Positions 12,563 to 24,619 are shown, counted from the stretch's first letter. The stretch is DNA of 64,000 nucleotides from Fasciola hepatica (GCA_948099385.1 CANUEZ040000168.1:4007001-4071000), one strand, 5' to 3'. Numbers and translations are program-made. Notes: generated from the sequence alone by a model not told the origin.

Positions 12563-13954
12563 TGGGTCATGATGGCAAACTTGTTCGCTGTCAGCAAACT
12601 AGCTTTCAAGCCACCACTGCTCGAATTCCGACCGTTAACACTGTTGGCTTTGTCCCGGAATACGGTGGCCGACGGCTGTTGCGCCATTCATTTCTTAAAT
12701 CTTACGTACTAAAGTCTACGACCGCGGTATGACTAGTCACGGTATCCTTTAGAATGACTCGGATTAATGGGCACGATCTGGACACTAAAAATTGAACCCG
12801 TTTCGGTTGAGGTTCCGAAGTTGATTCACGTCAGTGGTGGGTAGCTCAAAGTATCACCTGTTCCACTTGTTCCCGGCCCATTCATGATCATCTATAGCAA
12901 GCCATAAGGTGAAGATCGCTGGCTTTGTCATATAGTACGGAATATAATTGCGTATACTGCGGTGCTTGTTGGTCCGAGTAGTATCTGTGTATTTGTATGC
13001 TCTCGTGCTTACATTTCAGCCCACAACGTTTGTTTAAAACCATCATAGGGGAACAACAAAAAGTATGAAAGTAGAATGACCATGCTCAAAGGGCTTGACT
13101 ACGCACAGCAGTGAAATTTACGCGCCAAGATTAGGGCGTATCGTTTTCTCTCTTTCTTTCTCTATTAGTCGAGATTTGAGTCAAATATGGGACATTATCA
13201 TGTTGATCCGAGAGGGGATAATACATCAACGAACAATACGACCAGAACAACGTTTCAGTCGAGGTGAGTTACGTGCATGCTACATAGTCTGTCTAGCAAA
13301 TGTGGGCAGTCCCTATTTCTCAACCCACAACACTGTCAACGAATGATTGGACGCTGTCCGTCGGGCTAGTGTTACAGCACCCTTATATAGCTAGGCCATT
13401 CCTACATCCCCAGGTTTGGTGCCGTGACTGAACTTTGCTTAGAATCAAATCTGTTAACACCCAACCTTGAGCCTAGATGAAACGAGTTACGTTTTTTTCT
13501 TTTCGGTTTGATGTATTGGCGGACTCGGTGGGTTTATATAAATATATCTCAGAATTGCTTGCGAGTAAGTTTATTCACGATTTTAATGTTTGACTTTTTG
13601 ACCCGGATTATCGATGGAGATGCATCACACATGTTTGAATTTCCATTGGTCCCTTCATGACACCGAACGTCCCACCAACACAGTGATCGATTAATCCTCG
13701 AGTGGGGCGAACGAATTAATCAATAGTGAAGCTGCGCAAGCGAATGTTGGTCTGTATGCAAAGAGCGTTAGTACATCTATGAATCAACCTATTATATGAA
13801 TTCCGACTAATTTTAGTCAAGTAAAGTCATCAATATTTTGGTTTCTGGCGCGTGAGACAGATTGCAATAATTGCATTAACCAGAATTGGTATGTTTCAAA
13901 GCCGAATGAACGAAGAAGAGCACAAAACTGTGATCACGTACAGTCCAAACACAT
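12563..13954. other. no recognisable feature
   Basis: AT-rich single-copy-looking DNA. No domain-bearing frame, splice-bounded exon or repeat shared with the window is visible. Confidence 0.4.
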
Positions 13955-14115
13955 GCTTCTTTTTTGTTACATGCTTGCGCATGAGTGCCGTGCAAGGAGT
14001 ATATCCCATAGTATACCGACTCTGTGTTCTGATCATCGTGATCCTTGCCAGCGCGGAGTTCAGACGCTCTAGTAACCGGTAGGCTACTTGGCATCCCGCC
14101 TCTTCGACTCAAAAC
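13955..14115 (+). repeat. short interspersed repeat, copy 1 (diverged)
   Basis: The phrase ttttttgttacatgcttgcg, the following atgagtgccgtgc and a later gtaaccggt match, in order, the repeat at 25107-25390 and the inverted copy at 15275-15462. This is the most diverged copy and lacks the tRNA-like T-arm of the 25-kb copy. Confidence 0.45.
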
Positions 14116-14899
14116 CGGTAAGTCATGTTGTAATAAGCTACATATGATGGAGTTGCATCGTGTGCTGGCTCCGATCACGCTTTATTGCGTACAATACGAA
14201 CAACAAACCGACGACTAGAATACAATGATCTGCCTTAAATAACATGCCCATCTGACTTTCAAAGCGCGGCAGCTGATAAGACTGGAAGACTGATCGAAAG
14301 ATTTCAAATAGCAGCAGGCGCTCTTCAGGAATGCTATATTATTCTCTTGTAGTGAACTGCGGGTCTGATCTACCGCACAATGAAACCCTGGAATTTCTCC
14401 GATGCGTGTCGGTCGATACTGACAGAGAGCCTAACGAAATATTACTTTACAGCTTAAAGATACGAAGTGATTGCAACCGTGGCCACAGCATCTACCGAAA
14501 TTTTTCACAATTTTTCTGTATACAAGAAGGAATTCAGAGATAAGAGAAAACAAAGATTCAGTAAAAGCCAAACGCGCCATTTTTGCTCAGAACCATGCAG
14601 TTACGCGATCTGAAATGAATGGCGCAGACAAAATGGTCAGTTGAAGCGGCGTTAGGAAAAAACGAACCAGCATAGAGGCGATCGCAGCCGACTACTGGCA
14701 AAATAATCACGTCACCGGACATGAGAAGTGACAAGAATACCGATGGAATTCTTCCACACAGGTGACTCCTAACGGTTTGGAATGCCGTTATTTTTAGTTA
14801 AGGTTGACAGTGTAGCGGCTCTTCGTTGGCACAAAAACAATAACCATCATTCACTTTTATAGCCTAGAGCTTGGATAACGCATTCTGCAAAATTAGTTC
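14116..14899. other. no recognisable feature
   Basis: A 70-codon plus-strand frame (14331-14543) has no recognisable domain. Nothing else is supported. Confidence 0.35.
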
Positions 14900-15270
14900 A
14901 CTTCATCCAACTATCAACCTCACTGTAGTGCTCTGGTTGATTGCTATCTCGCAGCATCATTCAAATGAGGGTAGGAGGAATAGAAGCGTACAGTGAAGAA
15001 GAGTAGAAAACAAAGTATAAAGGGAAAATCACAAATAAAGAGAAAGAGCCATAATGCAACTACACCACTGACCGCAACACCTAGCTGCATCACTTAATAT
15101 CTCCAGCCATCTGGTGCGCGGGTTTCGTGAACTCCGAACCAACACGTCCTACGTGGCCAAATCCACTAGCCAAGGTTTTCATATCTTTTGTCATGTCGCG
15201 GACTGACAAGCTCGGCTTACCTTCCAACCATTACCTGCCTCGGAGAACAGCGTGCGCCGAGGAAGTCTAT
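14900..15270 (-). mobile_element. RTE-type LINE 3' end fragment
   Basis: This segment aligns block by block with 19040-19345: a shared adenine-rich stretch, then caacacctagctgcatcact against gtagtacctaactatgtctc, then catctggtgcgcgggtttcg against cgtctagtgagcggatctcg. On the minus strand it is the decayed RTE C-terminal region and 3' UTR. No intact motif remains. Confidence 0.5.
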
Positions 15271-15274
15271 AGTA

Positions 15275-15462
15275 GTATGCATTTGTAGGCAGTAATCCAC
15301 TGTCGCCCGGCTTGTTACCACACGCAACTCACTGGGACTACATGTGGTTCTCCACTCCAAGTCTCACGGTCGGGTTGCCGGTTATCCCTAACAGTTCAGC
15401 GGGCCACTGAAGCTGTGAGGTATATTCCTCGCACTGCACTTATGCGCAGACGTAATAAAAAG
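15275..15462 (-). repeat. short interspersed repeat, copy 2 (inverted)
   Basis: The reverse complement of this segment aligns well with 25107-25300. Shared phrases are cataagtgcagt, gagacttggagtggagaacc (near 25209 in the 25-kb copy) and gtggtaac. The family therefore has at least three dispersed members here. It lies directly beside an RTE 3' end in the same orientation and may be part of a longer composite repeat. Confidence 0.55.
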
Positions 15463-15779
15463 TGTAATCAGGTATGCCATCAGAACGATAGTTGACCCTC
15501 AGGATCTCAACCAGACGCGGCGTCAGGTTTTCAGCTAGTCATCACTAGCCTCCGGGGTATCGCCGCAATCAGAATAGCTGAGCTATTGAGTCAGGCACAA
15601 GGATAAATAATCGCATCTAGATGGCAGGCAGCTCCGTTACGGAAAGCTTAACTGGTAAACAGGTGACTCTCATCTGTTATACCTCAATATACATATCACC
15701 AGTTAATCTAGCACTGATCAGTGGTCGTCTATAGATTATTACCTGAGGTTGGTCTCAATCTTAGTAGTCGGCTGATTGT

Positions 15780-16095
15780 TTGAAGTTCGCTTGTTCAAAT
15801 CCATATGGCACCATCCGGCTTTGGGTCACCGCTATTTCTTACTTCTGGTCCTTGACCTGGTTCGTTAGCTCTAGTCTCTAGCTAACCAAGTCTCCCACTC
15901 TGCCAGCTCTTCAGAACCGATAAAACTATGAAAAAAACCACAAGACCTTTGGTCTTTTCACTCCAATTGTGGGATAACCTCCGCCGCCGTTTATTTTTCC
16001 CAAACGGCAGTCTTTAACTGGCCACGACCCCCTTCCTGAGATATTGTTCCACTATTACATAATAAAATGAAATAAATGAAAGGATAAAAAAGAGG
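15780..16095 (+). repeat. SINE-like repeat, copy 2
   Basis: A B-box-like gttcaaatcc (near 15794) is followed about 240 bases later by cttcctgagatattgttcca and an ATAATAAAATGAAATAAATG tail, matching the 3' part of the repeat at 2800-2965. The middle is longer than in copy 1. The tRNA link is only suggestive. Confidence 0.35.
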
Positions 16096-16289
16096 TATTT
16101 GAAGAACCAAAATAGTTTTCATCATCAGTACGCTTTGATGGTGTCATCACCTCGGCTGGTGACGAGACATTTCAGAATTGAACACCAAACTCAGCGATCG
16201 GAACCTTACAAAAAATGCAGGCGATTCTTCCTATTGGAAATAAATTGATTATCACCTTCATTTATGTCCAATAGGTAGCCTGAAGTTAA

Positions 16290-17100
16290 TTTTAGCTTGA
16301 ACAACAATTAGCCATACACTGGGTGTGGCGGTTCTTAGCACAAACCCCAATAGCGAAACACAAAAACTCGTAGCATGAGACTGGATAAAGAGAACTATTG
16401 ATAACTGTTTGAATAAGGTAGAGAAATTGTGTGAATACAAGATCCTCACTAATCACGACACTTGGCCACTTCCTTTAATATCTTTGACTACTGAGTGGAT
16501 GGATCTTTTGGACACACCCCCCATCCAGGAAACCTAACAAGCCCTGCATGGTCAAATACACGGATCAGGTTTTTCACCATACTTTCATGCAATGAATGGT
16601 TTCTGATCGCTGAGCTTGCCGTTTAGGTTCGCAAACGTTTCATCACCAGTCGTGGTGAAATCATCAGACCTGGGCAGGTGAGCCTCGGTGAGTTTTGCTT
16701 ATATTTCAACCACTTCTCACCCCAGTGAATATAGTGTACCAAGGAAATCACTCCACGGACACGCGCAACACATGTCCCTGACACCTTAATTTTGTGCTCG
16801 GATCAATGATTTCTTCACGTATCTGCACTCCTTACTTTAGTGATGCCGATACGATTTTACCACCAGATTCGAGAAATGCTACAAAGACTTCGGTGTTCGA
16901 ATACCGATTATCTCTGTGTCCTCCACCTGCAGAGGCCACTTTGGAGCAGGAAAGAACTGCACCACCTGCGAAAGAATACACACGATTCTTACCGGAAAAA
17001 CGGATATACTGTCGACGGCACGGATTACAGAGGTTGGCAAAAGCCTAAGCGCGCCATCTGCGCTCACGAAGACACTGCAGTCGGTCAGCAGCATCAAAAA
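16290..17100 (-). mobile_element. RTE-type LINE fragment (C-terminal reverse transcriptase region plus 3' end)
   Basis: On the minus strand, shifting frames near 17050-16890 resemble the RTE stretch after the thumb, with NRVYSFAGGAVL in the place of the usual GRVYxAAVRxVL. Further along, 16760-16450 matches the C-terminal blocks of the copies at 10 and 15 kb. A sequence near 16315 (atacactgggtgtggcgg) matches the pre-tail sequence at 1626 and 9773. It is heavily decayed with no open frame. Confidence 0.5.
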
Positions 17101-17307
17101 ATAACATCACCGCAAGACGCAGACAAGAGATGTGAATGGTGGCTAAATATGGTAGGACATTCGATAGTCAACGAAACAGAGATCAAAAAATACCTGAGGG
17201 CTACATGCATTCCCTTATACAATAAACCTAGCTTTGGGACCAAGACCCTCCAGACTCCCACTAATTCGTGAAAAAATCAAGTGCAACGGCTCGACGTTAT
17301 CACTTAC

Positions 17308-17563
17308 CTTTTTCTTTCCGTTGTTTTGCTTCAATTTCTTTCATGCGATCTAAAATGGCCATCACCTTTTCCCGCACTTCAGCATCCGTGGGTGTGGGAC
17401 TACGTTTGCGTCTGGACTGGCGTAATGTTCGAGATTTTGGAAGCCGACGTGAACGAAATTTGGGCAGAATAGGGAGGAAGCTGGCCTTATGAGCACCTTT
17501 GGCCGGGGAAGGCCGGATAGGGAGGACAGCGGCACAGCGAACACCACTGCCAGGAGAGAGGGT
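17308..17563 (-). CDS. candidate host-gene internal exon, RS-rich and charged (exon C)
   Basis: The minus strand here has an open 85-codon frame bounded by strong splice signals. Upstream is a long pyrimidine tract ending CTCTGTCAG (acceptor before 17563; an alternative CTGGCAG would start the exon at 17546). Downstream is a near-consensus donor AAAAAG|GTAAGTG (exon end 17308). The exon starts in phase 0 and ends with one extra base. The product has an Arg/Ser-rich part (KFRSRRLPKSRTLRQSRRKR), then SPTPTDAEVRE and a charged, probably helical part ending ILDRMKEIEAKQRKEK. RS-rich proteins often act in the nucleus in RNA processing, but I do not recognise this one. Its starting phase matches the end of the exon at 23473-23654. 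It has no transposon motif. Confidence 0.55.
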
Positions 17564-17769
17564 CTGACAGAGGTACGGAGGGGGGGAGGAACGAGAGACA
17601 AGAACTAGTAGTCAAATTAATCAAAAAACGAATCAGTGCAAACCTGAATACAACATTGAGTCCGAAAAACACTATTTCGACAAAAAAAATGGGTTATTCT
17701 GAGCTTAGCATTAGTTTTGGTCCTGTCAACGACTGGCCTCCATCAGTCTGACCCAGTCAAAAAACGTGA

Positions 17770-18450
17770 AGGAGGTCGCAATACGACAATAATACAAGGA
17801 GCGACCTGAAATGAAAGTGACTCATTGACTGCGACACTTGGTCATGTTACCTAATATCTCTAACCAATAGACAGGCGGATTCCACAAACGCTAATCCGGA
17901 AATCGACGAAGCCCTACATAGACAAGACCAGTGGTTAAGGTTTTCATACTTCAGGGGAAGAGGCGCCTAAGAAATTACATTCCCGTCACCTAAAACTCTT
18001 ATAATTTTTGTCCCATCTCAATAGTCAACTTGAACGTTGTAATTACCAACAATGACCACGACACCTGTTGAACACACGCTTCGAAGGAGCTGAGATCCCG
18101 GTAGAAATCGTCTCTGATCCCAGGATAACTGTAATTAGTCGGCGCAAACACACATACGATGAACAAGCAACGACGCATCGTTCTGTTTCTATCCATATGC
18201 ATAAAAATGTCAGGCCGAACTATGCACAAATGACTGTCGACTGGGATCCAGTCTACCAATAAACGCTCAGCTATCGTGTTCCGACGGATTCCAACGCCAA
18301 CCAGCCGTGAGTACTGCATATCAAACTGCCTAACGCACAAAGACCGAAGCGGTAAACAGGCGTTATACCTGGGATGTGAAGTGTGATCACACAGGTGGGG
18401 TCTTGTATGCGCGTCTTAGAGACAGCAAGCCTCAATTTCTGAGGTTTCAA
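17770..18450 (-). mobile_element. RTE-type LINE fragment: endonuclease joined to 3' end
   Basis: The minus strand frame 18340-17999 holds clear RTE endonuclease similarity: ERLLVDWIPVDSHLCIVRP, then RRCLFIVCVFAPTN and RDDFYRDLSSF. To its left, 17960-17770 aligns with RTE 3' tails (plus strand acctaatatctctaaccaat). The whole reverse transcriptase is therefore missing between the endonuclease and the 3' end. It is an internally deleted, dead copy. Confidence 0.65.
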
Positions 18451-18929
18451 GATTTCGAGTCAGGGTAGCCTGTTGACCTATACGGAAACGTGTGAACACT
18501 TAAGGCAGTCAAATGACGTGAACATTTGGGTTTACGGATTGCGCTTAATTTAAATCCCATTTTAGTTAACACAATGAGACATTTCCCAAAGCGCGATTAT
18601 CTATGATAACTTACATTTATCCTATACTAGAGAAAAATAACCTAAAAAAAGCATTCGCCGAAAAGGAGCTGATAGTGGAGAGCGTTTCACTTGAGGTTGC
18701 GTTTCCGATCATCAATATAAGCGAAGAATGATATATTACGAAGAGAGGATGTGCACTTTTGAAAGAAGGGAAAACAAAGAAATGTCATTATAGCCAATAA
18801 ACAGAACAATGTTTCGCCACTTGTGTCTACATGCATTCTTAAACAGACTGAGTCAATAGTCGATAACAAAATGATCACCTTATTCGTCTGTTCCCAAACC
18901 TAGTTATGAAATCATTCGGACACCAAAAA

Positions 18930-19345
18930 GGAAGACTAGAAACATCTACGCTCCCTGATTTCTCCCTGCATTCCATTATACCGTTCTCCAAGTCTCATGT
19001 AAACCTCTACGCAGTTTCTTCCATCCTGATGTGGATCAGTCCAGTTCTTCCAACTATTAACCTCGTACTTCTGTGCTCTCCTATTTGTTTTTACATCCAG
19101 TATATTCTAATCCAAAGCAAGACGAGTAGAAGCATACATAGAGAGCAAATGGAAGATTATAAGTGCAACTCAAGTAGACGACGAAGAAAGCGTCTGAATG
19201 CAACTAAGCCAATGACCGTAGTACCTAACTATGTCTCCAATCGTCTAGTGAGCGGATCTCGTGGACCTCAACCCGCGAAATTAACACGTCCTGCTCGACC
19301 AAGCCTACTGGTCAACGCTTTCACTTCTCGCCATGTAACAGACTG
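18930..19345 (-). mobile_element. RTE-type LINE 3' end fragment
   Basis: It aligns with 14900-15270 over about 300 bases, including the AG-rich stretch and the block gtctccaatcgtctagtgag. A 146-codon plus-strand open frame spans it (18906-19346), but that frame is antisense to the transposon remnant and is probably not a gene. Confidence 0.5.
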
Positions 19346-20409
19346 ATCATTTATTTTCCACCGTCTGACCATTATTTTCTTTAGATAACAATGTACATGG
19401 AGGGAATCTTTCTGTGGTCATGAATGACGTTCTAATCACCGTAGTGTTTAGATTAAGCGTTTGTCTCAATGGCTGAAATCTAACTACTAAGGTACGCAAG
19501 AATTATGAACAAAACAGGGGGCGATCAACGATTCCAATGACGATGGAATGCACTTCACATCCAATATGTCGCGCGGTAGGGCCTTAAAGGGGTACATCAG
19601 GGGGCCACCACAAACTTCGACAAAAATTACAAACAGCAAGTTAGAAGCAGAGAACTTTCCCCAATGTACTCCTCAATTATGATTTTTCTCCCGCCTTTAT
19701 CAAAGGTTTGTTGAATGCCTCTAAGAATGCATGGGTTGATAATGATCGGAAAAATTCATTAGCAATAGGCCAGTTCAACTGTCTTTAGGAGTACACGGTC
19801 CATTAGCCAAACTATTTCTTTATTTTGCACTGGTTTTTCACTGTTGATGCAGGTTTTTGCACCAACCTAGGTTCGGTGACCACAGACATCGTGGAGCAGA
19901 ATAAACAGACACTGGGTGATTGATGCGGCGACGATCATTTTCATTTCGACGATTTCTTCCGCTTTTCATATGTCACGATCTGTTTCAGTAGGAATGGCGA
20001 TTTTGTTTTGCAAAGCACATTGGCTCTTATTTGCGTTTCAATCACTATGCAGCACTTTCATTTAACAACGTATATGAACTGTTAAGAGATCCGATGTTCG
20101 CGACGAATTGCTTGTTTAGAACCCCAGATAAAATCTGCCGTTATGAGTACTGTGCGTTTGGTACCGGTGGTCTAATAGCACATAACTGCGTCAACAGCAA
20201 CTTACTTTAGTATGGTAAATCTTGATAAATCGACAAGTGCGGCTAGATTAACATGTTCATGTGTACCGAGAGCTATGTGAGAAGGTTACACTTGAAAAAA
20301 TCGACCAGATTAGAACTGAAGTCTACAGCAAATCATCGTTTGATATGGGGAAAGAGAATGACGACCAGCTAGAGTTCAGATGCACTGAGTTTTCCAACTT
20401 GTGCATTTA
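19346..20409. other. no recognisable feature
   Basis: No domain-bearing frame, no LTR and no clear repeat. It may contain further decayed LINE sequence, which I cannot support. Confidence 0.35.
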
Positions 20410-22150
20410 GATCATCTGCGAGTAACACTCTGCGTCAGATCCCATCCCCCCTGGTGGATGAGTTCGGCCCGTTTATCATCATCATCAGCAGCAGCAGCGT
20501 TGTACAGTGTAGTGTTAAACAGCACGACGAAGCCCATTGACCACCGCCTTTCCCACCATGTAGCACGTAGTAATAAAGAGAATGAATATACAAGATGGAC
20601 AGATAGTGGACCTACAGGGGTGGGGAAAGGAAAGGACGCTCTAGTTGCCAACACACGGAATGCACAATCTAATTTTACAAACGCCCATTGATCAATCATT
20701 TTGACTGGACGTAGTGACAGCACAACCACTGTTCATGGTTTGCTATTATACCCGTCCATGTCTGCAGCTAACTGGTTGAGGGATGTTTGGGACCTTAACC
20801 TCGAAGACGTAAGGCACGTACTTTGATTAACTCACTTACACCAGGCTTCCGTTGACCGACACCTTTAATCACATGGTAAGACCTGACACTATTGCGAACA
20901 GGCGTAGCTTTATCTGCATTTTACAATCCATCATTGCCAACGGTCATTTCTCGGGCTCCTAGTCAGTTGGCGTCTCAGGGATTTGAGCACTCCACTGAAT
21001 GTGGCATCTGGAGGGGCGAATCTGCAAGCATCTAACAGAACAACTGGCGTCAAAGATGTCTATCGTTTGTGAGGTCCACATGAACCGGAGTCTTACGTGG
21101 TATTAGAAACGGCATACAAGGCTTTCTTGACCTGTTGCCAGCGTTCGTTTGGGTCCTGGTGTACCGCGCTCAAACATAGATCGCCACGGCCATCTTTATC
21201 GGTGTGAATCTTGACGCTTGCTTATGCATTCACTGAGCTCCTGCTCACCGAGTTTTCTTTCTATCTTTGCAGATCGAGCACGTGCAACACCCACGGAGGA
21301 ACATTGTATTCAGCATTATACAGTAGATATTTGGATGCATCAATAGCCACGTAGAAATCTCTGTCCGGAAAGCAGAATGTTGGTCATCCTCTTAAAGCAA
21401 CCATGGGACTGGTGGCTTTTATGTTGGTGCGACCATGGACGAGACGTAAACAGAAGCCACCATGTGCCAAGGTGCGATCCGACTTCACAGACGTAGACCA
21501 AAATGAACGACGATCTTCAGCTAATTCACGCCAGTGGTGATCAATGACAACATGGTCAATCTGAGTCTAACGTTGAGAAGATGTAGAACGCCACGTGAGT
21601 ATATACTGCTTCTTATGACAGAAGTTCGTATTCCCCAAAAAAAAATCTGTGGTCAAAGCTGGATGGGACGACTGCTGTTGTCAGTGCGATCGGCCAGGAT
21701 AGCGAACCGACCTCCAATATGCCTTACGGAATCAGCCAAACAGCCAACTTGGGCGCTGAAATCCCCAACAGTGACCACCACGTCCGTTGGGCGCACGCTT
21801 CGAAGCAATTAAGACAAATGTTGGTAGAATTCATCCTTGGTCTCAGGAACTGCAGTCAGTCAGACATGACGAACAAGCATCGGCACTCCTGTCTGTTGCT
21901 GTTGACATGCACAGAACTGTCCGACCGATGTGTGCACGATCAGCACTCTCGCTCAGAGCAATCCCAACGCCGGTCTGACAACCAGCACCAGATACAGGAT
22001 AACCCGACACGCGAACAGTGGAGCGAGAGACTGAAGAAGTATCTTGGATGCGAAGTGATCATAGAAATGGGGTTTTTCATACGGATTTCGGAGACAACAT
22101 AAATCTGTTTTAAAATGTTCAAGAGTTCTAGTGAAGGCAGCCTGTTGCCA
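20410..22150 (-). mobile_element. RTE-type LINE pseudogene: endonuclease, decayed middle and 3' end
   Basis: On the minus strand, 21800-21700 carries an endonuclease motif, VVTVGDFSAQVGCLADSVRH, in which GDFSAQ stands for the usual GDFNAQ. It is followed by decayed DNA. The left end (20829-20412) is a C-terminal and 3' UTR stretch homologous to the plus-strand copy at 4800-5160. The minus frame 20729-20412 is similar over its length to the plus frame 4894-5082 (for example FVKLDCAFRVLATRASFPFP here). Stops are frequent and the reverse transcriptase is not recognisable. Confidence 0.6.
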
Positions 22151-22363
22151 GTGTGCGAAAGCTGAAGGCAGCGAAGTGGAAGGAACATATAGGCTAAGGA
22201 AGTGTGCTTCAATCACGCCCGACTCCTGAATTACTGCCTTCTTCAAAGCCACAATAACCCGCAGCATTTTCCATCGGTCTCGTATTAGGACAGGGAAAAC
22301 AAGTAAGGCCTTTACAGAAAATATGCCGGTTTCTGGGCGAACCAAACTCCGTGGCTGGCTACA

Positions 22364-22990
22364 CCGCAAAAGGGGTTATCTTTTGGGTATACTAAACGGA
22401 GCCTTTGAATCAAAAGTCTAACTCACAAGGTAGTGAGGCAGTAACCCAACACGCGTACGTGACCGAAAAACCCGTGAAGAAACTTCGTCTGGTCTGTCAT
22501 GTGAAACTTGATTGTTGTACGCATCCTGTCCTGTTCACTGGTGCTGTTATCGATCCACCTGTCGGATTCAGTCCCCAGCCCCATGCACCCAATGGAGCAA
22601 GCGAAACGTGAACGGGGCAGCATGCTTTGAGCTGGGGGGGGTGTCCAACTTAGATGGGCGATAGATGCCCAATAAAGTGCGATCACTTGTCCCATCGTCG
22701 AGAGAAACCCCGGTACTCCACTCTCAAGTCCATCTAGTGGAGGATTTCAAGCCGTTAAATTGTTTCACTCCGTGTTTATTCGCCGGAGTGTCGTCTCCAA
22801 GGGCATAATGGTTGGAACCAGATGTTTCTCATCAACCGGTTCAAAGACTGGACTTCGTCTGGGCTGTATCCACTGACCTATTGGGCATGATCGTATCTAC
22901 GGTTTAAGGAAGCTATCCTGTGTAGCTCCTTTGGTTATGGAGGCACGAAAGCCATCACACCACGCAAAGGGGCAGTCTCATCACAACCGC
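22364..22990. repeat. 0.63-kb conserved repeat block, copy B
   Basis: This is the second copy of the block at 11936-12562, in the same orientation. By eye it has about 25 differences over roughly 620 bases. Similarity falls off sharply at the left edge (shared acaccgcaaaagg) and at the right edge (gcagtctc). A weaker match to the right end of the block (gttatgagagcacg and what follows) is present near 23930. Confidence 0.7.
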
Positions 22991-23472
22991 TAAAAAATTC
23001 AACATTAAGCACAATCATCATGCACCGGTCGTTTACCGGATCAAGCGAAACCTGACTGGACACATGCCTGAGTGTTTTTAGTCTTTGATTTGTACTCTAA
23101 AAGTGTGTTTTCACTATTACATGCTTCTTCAGCTATGCTAGAGGGCTCCTTTAATAATAATTGCGAAGCGGAGAGGGTGTATGAATGCTGTACAAAAGCG
23201 AAATCATGGAGAACAGATGTGATATAAAGGCATGTAAAGGTTGTGGAATGATGATCCTGATTCAAATGATCAGCTGTATTCCGTATCAGAGGCAGTGCCA
23301 CATCAAAACCCTGCTGTCCAGGATCCTCACTGATTGGCGTGTGTACAAAACACCTTTTTGCTATTTCAGGGACATTGTTGTCACACTACCCGCGGATACT
23401 TCACTAGTCCTTTACTTACGCGACAAACATCAATTTTCTGTGTGTTTAAGGCAAGCTTACAGGCCGACCTAC

Positions 23473-23654
23473 CTGCATGAAGATTCGTCGACTTAAAGTT
23501 TCGAGGCTCACTGGTTGTATGGGTTTGAGGAGCTGCGAAGGCTCGGGTGACAAACTTAGGAGCCTGCGCGATAGTGAGCCTTGGCGAGCTACTATCGAGT
23601 TGCCAGAAGGTAGGTTAATGGGCGAAGGATAAAGCAAACAAGGATGGTTAGGTG
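23473..23654 (-). CDS. candidate host-gene internal exon, Pro/Ser/Leu-rich (exon B)
   Basis: On the minus strand a strong acceptor (CCTTTCCTTTTTCCCACAG) precedes base 23654, and a consensus donor CATGCAG|GTAGGT ends the exon at 23473. The 182-bp frame is fully open, starting with two bases of a split codon and ending in phase 0. The product is rich in Pro, Ser and Leu, with SPINLPSGNSIVARQGSLSR and LSLSPEPSQLLKPIQPVSL. No domain is recognised. It looks like a linker or disordered region. The phase 0 end fits the phase 0 start of the exon at 17563, about 5.9 kb further on in the minus direction. No transposon motif is present. The open frame extends upstream of the acceptor, so a different start is possible. 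Confidence 0.5.
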
Positions 23655-23869
23655 CTGTGGGAAAAAGGAAAGGTTGGGAATTCTGCGTAATATTCGAGAT
23701 ATTTATATCCATCCTATTTGATCCAAACGGCAGCGCGGTCCTGGTCAACATGTGCAATTACAGATGCGGTAAGTGTTTTTTCTTCATTTTTTTCCATTCA
23801 TCAGAGCAACTGGAAGATAATATCAATGTCCGAGTACTAAGTAGGTGACTGAAGTTCGTCTGACCTTAG

Positions 23870-24110
23870 GAATTTGACTGAATCCTCGTCTCGAAATGAG
23901 CCATTCTGTATAGCTCGCCGGGTTATGAGAGCACGTAAATCATCTAACCACGCTAAGTTGAACCACATTGTGACAAACACTCACATTACATCATGACTTC
24001 GTCTCGTCGATTTATCATTCAACCACTACCTGCGCATCAGGACAGTATGCATTGAGGGTATTGACCTATGGACATGGACAACACACGTCCCGACCACCAA
24101 GCTTTTGAGT
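23870..24110 (-). mobile_element. decayed RTE-type LINE 3' fragment
   Basis: The plus-strand phrases caaccactacctgcgcatca (near 24013) and acacgtcccgaccacc (near 24083) match the C-terminal blocks of minus-strand RTE copies near 10085-10165. The first part (23900-23950) matches the end of the 0.63-kb block. No protein motif survives. Confidence 0.4.
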
Positions 24111-24619
24111 TGCAGGAATAACTGTTCAGCATTTTGGGATGCCACTAAATTCTTGAAGTGAATAAAGTCGCCTGGGGACTGAGCTGGTACAACACCAAAG
24201 CTAACCGTGTTATAGAGAAAAACGAAAATGCGAAGCTGCGTTTCATCCAGATGTCAGATGGAGTGTAATCGCGGATACATGAGCGTCTGACTTCTATCAA
24301 TTTGTCATTTGTGGCATCAACGAGACAACAGTTTGATTACCAAGCTTCAAGTGCATATCGCAGAAGCTACATGAATTCTTCTGTATGGAACAGCGGCTTT
24401 GCCGCTGCAAGCAGAGGACACCGGAATATAATCGGTATTTGAACATTCATGTATCACTTGGAAACATCGGGTAAGCAATGGTCATACGTAGAGTATTCGG
24501 TACGAGAGACAAACCAGCTAAATCCCAATGGGCGACAGTGTTCCAGATGTGCGCACTCCCAGGTAGACCTGTTGTGCATGCACTGAGGCTAGTAATAGTT
24601 GAAACAAGCAGAACTGTCG

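Noticed and set aside
16840..17271. 143-codon plus-strand open frame
   Set aside because: Overlaps a minus-strand RTE remnant and shows no domain.
18906..19346. 146-codon plus-strand open frame
   Set aside because: It is antisense to an RTE 3' end that recurs at 14.9-15.3 kb, where the frame is not kept.
23769..23804. Possible 36-base mini-intron on the plus strand (GTAAGT ... CATCAG)
   Set aside because: Good splice-like ends, but the exon on either side is short, with no domain, and it lies opposite the better supported minus-strand exon B.
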